Origin: CAZLFQ01 sp964558975
Lineage (GTDB): Bacteria; Pseudomonadota; Alphaproteobacteria; Rickettsiales; Midichloriaceae
DNA length: 64,000 bases
Assembly: GCA_964558975.1 (NCBI GenBank)
Contig: CAZLFQ010000001.1
Coordinates: 1 to 64,000 of the forward strand
Direction: 5' to 3'
Part shown: positions 60,602 to 64,000 of the stretch, in pieces
Layout: each line of letters begins with the position of its first letter
Position numbering within the stretch: position 1 is the first letter of the stretch
Notes under the pieces: model-generated
Seen by the model: only the letters and a program-made list of their open reading frames with translations
What the model was told of the DNA's origin: nothing
Database searches by the model: none
Made by a program: the position numbers and the translations under genes

Positions 60602-62695
60602 ATGCTGGGCAGGGCAGTTGACAATTTAAATACCTTATTAAATAAAGCTGAAGAGAAAGAGAATCAGTTATCTGACAGGATACGAAATAGCTTTGTCGTT
60701 AATAAGGCCGCCACACTTTTAAGTAAAGTTGGCTGTCCATGTTGTCATTTATCAAGATACGTCGAAGGCGTATCTGGTTCGGTTATGACGCATGGTAAAC
60801 TATTTGCTTCTGCCGTTTGTGCTTCTAAATTTTCATTTTTTGCAAGTATTACTTGTATTACAGCTTATTTAGCAATATCCAGAATGCAGACTTTATATAC
60901 GAGCGATTTGTATCATTGGGGTTATGTTTACGATAAGGCTTTTACTAACTCTACTATTCTAAAGTCAGACTTCCCGATTGATTATAAAAATATTGATAGC
61001 CCAGAGATCTGTTACCCAGTCACAAATGATTTTGCTCCTATAAATACTTGCAATTCTGTAGAACACAATCTGCATTACGTAATGATGCAGAACATTTGGG
61101 CGAAATTTATGATTATGGGGATTTATACTTTTAATCCGCTCATTTCATCTACGTTGACAGAAATATTAAATATATCGTTTAGAAGTAAATTGTTATCAAT
61201 ATGGTTGAAAGACGATAATAATCAGTTGGCGCTCAATATTGCTGATCCCAAAATCGCAGCTGAATCTTCGCAAATAATAAGAGTATACACAGGACAATAC
61301 ATTTCGAGCTTAATACCCAGAGTATTTTTGTTTAGCGATATGTTTGCCTTGTTTAGTCAAGCTATGGCGTTATATACAGTGTCTACAGCGCTGGCAAATT
61401 CAGGATTGAATTATAACTTTTTTTACGTGACAGCATTTTCTTTTATAACTTATTTGACTTCTAATTTTTTAATAAGTCGTATAAATAAATTAAATCTTAA
61501 TAAAACTCAGGACTCGGCTACTGAATTCTCTAATAGCTTAGAATATAGTGCTAATAATGCATTACAAATCGAAGCTAATCTAGCTAGGGCAGAAGAATAT
61601 AATACATTACAAGGATTGCTTGGAAGGGTTGGATTTGGAGCGATAAAAGGGGCTGCATTTGGCGCAACTTTAAACATCGTATCAACCATTTTTTCTGATT
61701 ATTCAAATGTGCTTATTATGTGGAGATCGACTGCAAGTATTGCTTCAAATCCTGCTCTTTACTTGAAGTTACAAGAAGCGATGAATTTAAACTATTCTCT
61801 TGTACATACAGTATCTTGGTTTTTTGGAGGAATAATCGGTACTTCAGGGCTGGATCAAGCTTATGATAAAATCGTAAAATTTAGAGAATCTATTGATTTT
61901 TATAAGGACTTTCTCTCTCAAAACAAAGAGTTGAAACTTAAGCGTGAAGCAAAAGGAGAAATTTCTATAGCAAGTTTAACCCTATTTAAACCTCTATCAG
62001 CAGAAAAAATTAAGACAAAAGCCCCAAGAGATTTTTTAGTTTCTAATTTGAATTTTAAATTTAAGAAGGGTGTTGTTACTGGAGTTGTTGGCAAATCGGG
62101 TTGTGGCAAGAGTTGTTTATTTAATGCTATATTTGGCAACAATCCGTTTGCTCAAGGAAATATTAATTCTACAACACAAAATAATATTGTTTACGTTCCA
62201 CAAAAACCAGTATTTAAAAATGGATTCAGTTTAAAGCAGTTACTAACTTATACTTTAGACGATGAGCTAAAACTGCTTACAGGAGATAAGGTTATACAAT
62301 TAGGAGCGAAAATCCGTGGCTGGATAAAAGAGATGGATATTGAGAATTTATTAATGAAAGAAACTGAAAATAAAGCTTGGCTTGCATCTGTGAGTGGTGG
62401 AGAGGGGCAGAGACTTGCAATATTACAAGCTCTTGTTCGTCTATGGGTAAAAAGAGTTAACAGACCAGACGATACCCTTTTGCTTCTATTAGATGAGTCA
62501 ATTGGTGCGTTAGACCCAGATAATAAATCTATAGCTTTTGATCTAATTAGAGATGAAGTTAAAGCCAATGGTATAGTTGCAATTCACATTGACCATTCCG
62601 ATAAGGAGGTTATTAAATCGCGTTATAAACAAGACTTAATAGACTTTAATAAGTTAATAGAGCAACAAAAAGCCAAAACTTCTGTTTCTATTTAA
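60602..62695 (+). CDS. ABC transporter, fused membrane and ATPase domains (paralog of the 45.5 kb protein)
   Basis: The protein has 697 residues. The membrane part (about 60-450) has several helices and a large loop after the first one (about 100-160) with two cysteines, perhaps paired outside the cytoplasm. The ATPase has Walker A (GKSGCGKS, about 497-504), signature (SVSGGEGQRLAI, about 600) and Walker B (LLLLLDESIGALD, about 625). The switch region reads 'VAIHIDHSDKE'. The layout is that of a half-transporter; the substrate is unknown. The Ser-rich protein gene just upstream shares the transcript. Its end overlaps phaB by 4 bases, convergent. Confidence 0.78.
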   Translation: MLGRAVDNLNTLLNKAEEKENQLSDRIRNSFVVNKAATLLSKVGCPCCHLSRYVEGVSGSVMTHGKLFASAVCASKFSFFASITCITAYLAISRMQTLYTSDLYHWGYVYDKAFTNSTILKSDFPIDYKNIDSPEICYPVTNDFAPINTCNSVEHNLHYVMMQNIWAKFMIMGIYTFNPLISSTLTEILNISFRSKLLSIWLKDDNNQLALNIADPKIAAESSQIIRVYTGQYISSLIPRVFLFSDMFALFSQAMALYTVSTALANSGLNYNFFYVTAFSFITYLTSNFLISRINKLNLNKTQDSATEFSNSLEYSANNALQIEANLARAEEYNTLQGLLGRVGFGAIKGAAFGATLNIVSTIFSDYSNVLIMWRSTASIASNPALYLKLQEAMNLNYSLVHTVSWFFGGIIGTSGLDQAYDKIVKFRESIDFYKDFLSQNKELKLKREAKGEISIASLTLFKPLSAEKIKTKAPRDFLVSNLNFKFKKGVVTGVVGKSGCGKSCLFNAIFGNNPFAQGNINSTTQNNIVYVPQKPVFKNGFSLKQLLTYTLDDELKLLTGDKVIQLGAKIRGWIKEMDIENLLMKETENKAWLASVSGGEGQRLAILQALVRLWVKRVNRPDDTLLLLLDESIGALDPDNKSIAFDLIRDEVKANGIVAIHIDHSDKEVIKSRYKQDLIDFNKLIEQQKAKTSVSI

Positions 62696-63411
62696 GTCCT
62701 TAAGCCGCCATTTACGCTTATAACAGTACCTGTTATAAATCCTGCTGTGTCGTCAGCAAGGAAACATACCGTACGGGCAATTTCAGATGCTTCACCTAGA
62801 CGTTGTACAGGAACTTTAGCAATAATACCTTTTAAAGCTTCTTCAGGAACTGCAGCAACCATATCTGTATTGATATAACCCGGAGCAATGGCATTTACTG
62901 TGATTCCAGCTCTAGCGCCTTCGAGTGCTAGTGATTTGGTAAATCCTTCAATACCTGCTTTAGCAGCTGCATAGTTGGTTTGACCCATCATGCCGTTTGC
63001 ATTTACAGAGCTCATGCTGATGATTCTGCCCCATTTATTTTCACGCATTTTTTCAATAACGCAGCGCGATGTATTAAATGCCGAGCTCAAGTTTGTTGTG
63101 ATAACATCATTCCAATGTTCTGGAGTCATTTTATGCATCATGCCATCGCGAGTAATACCAGCGTTGTTGACTAGAACTTCGCAACTTCCACCAAGAATTC
63201 CTTCGGCTTTTTTAAAGCCTTCAGAGCATTCATTAAAATTCGCAACATTGCACTTTAATGTTTTGATGCCAGTTTCTGCTTCAAATTTTTTTGCAGCCTC
63301 ATCATTTCCAGCGTATATGGCACATACATTGTACCCAGCACCTTTTAAAGCTTTTGAAATTGCAGCACCGATTCCACGCGTACCGCCTGTTACTATTGCT
63401 CTTCTAGCCAT
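62692..63411 (-). CDS. phaB: Acetoacetyl-CoA reductase
   Basis: The protein has 239 residues, a short-chain dehydrogenase. It reduces acetoacetyl-CoA to 3-hydroxybutyryl-CoA for polyhydroxybutyrate. The NADPH motif is 'VTGGTRGIGAAI', with 'LVNNAGITRDGMMHKM', catalytic Ser in 'SMSSVNANGMMGQ' and YxxxK in 'NYAAAKAG'. The 'GMMGQTNYAAAKAG' stretch is typical of PhaB rather than FabG. It follows the thiolase gene by 17 bases. Confidence 0.9.
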   Translation of the reverse strand: MARRAIVTGGTRGIGAAISKALKGAGYNVCAIYAGNDEAAKKFEAETGIKTLKCNVANFNECSEGFKKAEGILGGSCEVLVNNAGITRDGMMHKMTPEHWNDVITTNLSSAFNTSRCVIEKMRENKWGRIISMSSVNANGMMGQTNYAAAKAGIEGFTKSLALEGARAGITVNAIAPGYINTDMVAAVPEEALKGIIAKVPVQRLGEASEIARTVCFLADDTAGFITGTVISVNGGLRT

Positions 63412-63428
63412 TTTAACCTCCTGTTAAA

Positions 63429-64000
63429 TTATCTTTGAATGCACATTGCAACACCCATACCACCACCAACACATAATGTTGCAAGTCCTTTATGAGCATT
63501 TCTTCTTTTCATCTCGTGAATTAGAGAGACAAGAATTCTTGTTCCAGAAGCGCCAATTGGATGTCCCAATGCAATTGCTCCACCGTTTACATTAACTTTG
63601 GTTGTATCCCAACCTAGTTCTTTATTAACGGAAATTGCCTGCGCAGCGAAAGCTTCGTTAGCTTCAATTAGATCTAAATCTTTTACAGTCCATCCAGCTG
63701 CCTTTAAAGCTTTTTGAGCAGCGGGAATAGGGCCTGTACCCATAAGTTCTGGAGCGACACCTGCTTGAGCAAAGCTTACAATTGTAGCTAGAGGTGCTAA
63801 GCCTCGCTTTTCAGCTTCTTCTCTTGTCATTAATATTACTGCTGCAGCACCATCGTTAATACCAGATGCATTACCTGCTGTTACAGTTCCATCTTTTTTG
63901 AATGCAGGTCGAAGTTTTGCTAAATCTTCAGCTTTTACACCATGTCTAACAAACTCATCATTTGCAAAAGTGATTGTATCTTTTTTAATCTGTACTTGGA
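63429..64000 (-). CDS. phaA: Acetyl-CoA acetyltransferase, C-terminal part (5' end outside window)
   Basis: The frame is open to the right edge; about 190 C-terminal residues of a thiolase are seen. It joins two acetyl-CoA to acetoacetyl-CoA, the step before PhaB. Motifs are 'GTVTAGNASGINDGAAAVIL', 'EANEAFAAQA', the His in 'NGGAIALGHPIGASGTRIL' and the Cys in 'TLCVGGGMGVAM'. The nucleophilic Cys near the N-terminus lies outside. Upstream of phaB in the same operon. Confidence 0.92.
   Translation of the reverse strand, partial: QVQIKKDTITFANDEFVRHGVKAEDLAKLRPAFKKDGTVTAGNASGINDGAAAVILMTREEAEKRGLAPLATIVSFAQAGVAPELMGTGPIPAAQKALKAAGWTVKDLDLIEANEAFAAQAISVNKELGWDTTKVNVNGGAIALGHPIGASGTRILVSLIHEMKRRNAHKGLATLCVGGGMGVAMCIQR

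Overview
The window looks like a chromosomal segment of an AT-rich, host-associated alphaproteobacterium of the order Rickettsiales. The signs are a class I (archaeal-type) lysyl-tRNA synthetase, AmpG-like and ProP-like MFS transporters, CcmF, COQ9, cytochrome c1, several ankyrin proteins, a type I secretion locus and many unrecognised effector-like proteins. A flagellin-related gene argues for a lineage outside classical Rickettsia, such as a Midichloria- or Jidaibacter-like group. That placement is an inference; there is no rRNA gene here to test it.

Layout. 1-5.5 kb: the end of an ankyrin gene, a secreted DUF4139 protein and a 1044-residue ankyrin-like protein. 5.5-15.3 kb (minus strand): a complete inner-membrane type I secretion set. 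In transcription order it is a stand-alone GTA-type TIM-barrel hydrolase, a 1529-residue RTX protein, an ABC exporter with a C39-like domain, and an HlyD adaptor. An intrinsic terminator lies between the RTX and exporter genes. 15.4-26.3 kb: ccmF, a degenerate TrpD-like gene, acnA, a truncated flagellin, a small membrane protein, an alpha/beta hydrolase, gyrB and a frameshifted HAD gene. The HAD gene is bracketed by a repeat of the gyrB 3' end. 26.4-35.9 kb: unknown proteins, lgt, a UbiK-like protein, proC, rpsT, a GT39 glycosyltransferase plus PAP2 phosphatase, an MFS transporter and a small lipoprotein. 35.9-43.8 kb: a tandem pair of membrane-anchored glycosyltransferases, lysK, prfA, and a large coiled-coil membrane protein with an N-terminal WH2-like actin-binding motif. 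44-49.7 kb: rpsF-rpsR-rplI, an ABC-type membrane protein, AmpG, rpmB and an XRE regulator. 49.7-64 kb: lnt, a divergent polysaccharide deacetylase, an ankyrin protein with an unusual insertion, coq9, map, cytochrome b561, tRNA-Lys, petC, ubiB, a Ser-rich protein with a second ABC protein, and phaB-phaA at the right edge.

How the genes fit together. The housekeeping genes cover respiration and quinone synthesis (coq9, ubiB, a ubiK-like gene, petC, b561, ccmF, acnA), lipoprotein maturation (lgt, lnt and one clear lipoprotein), translation, and envelope recycling. Between them lie genes that look aimed at a host: ankyrin proteins, the WH2 coiled-coil protein, Ser-rich or disordered proteins and the RTX secretion system. 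The two most notable points are the gene-transfer-agent-type TIM barrel placed as a likely cargo of the type I system, and the WH2 motif. No CRISPR array, insertion sequence or rRNA gene was seen, and no stretch over 300 bases lacks a gene.
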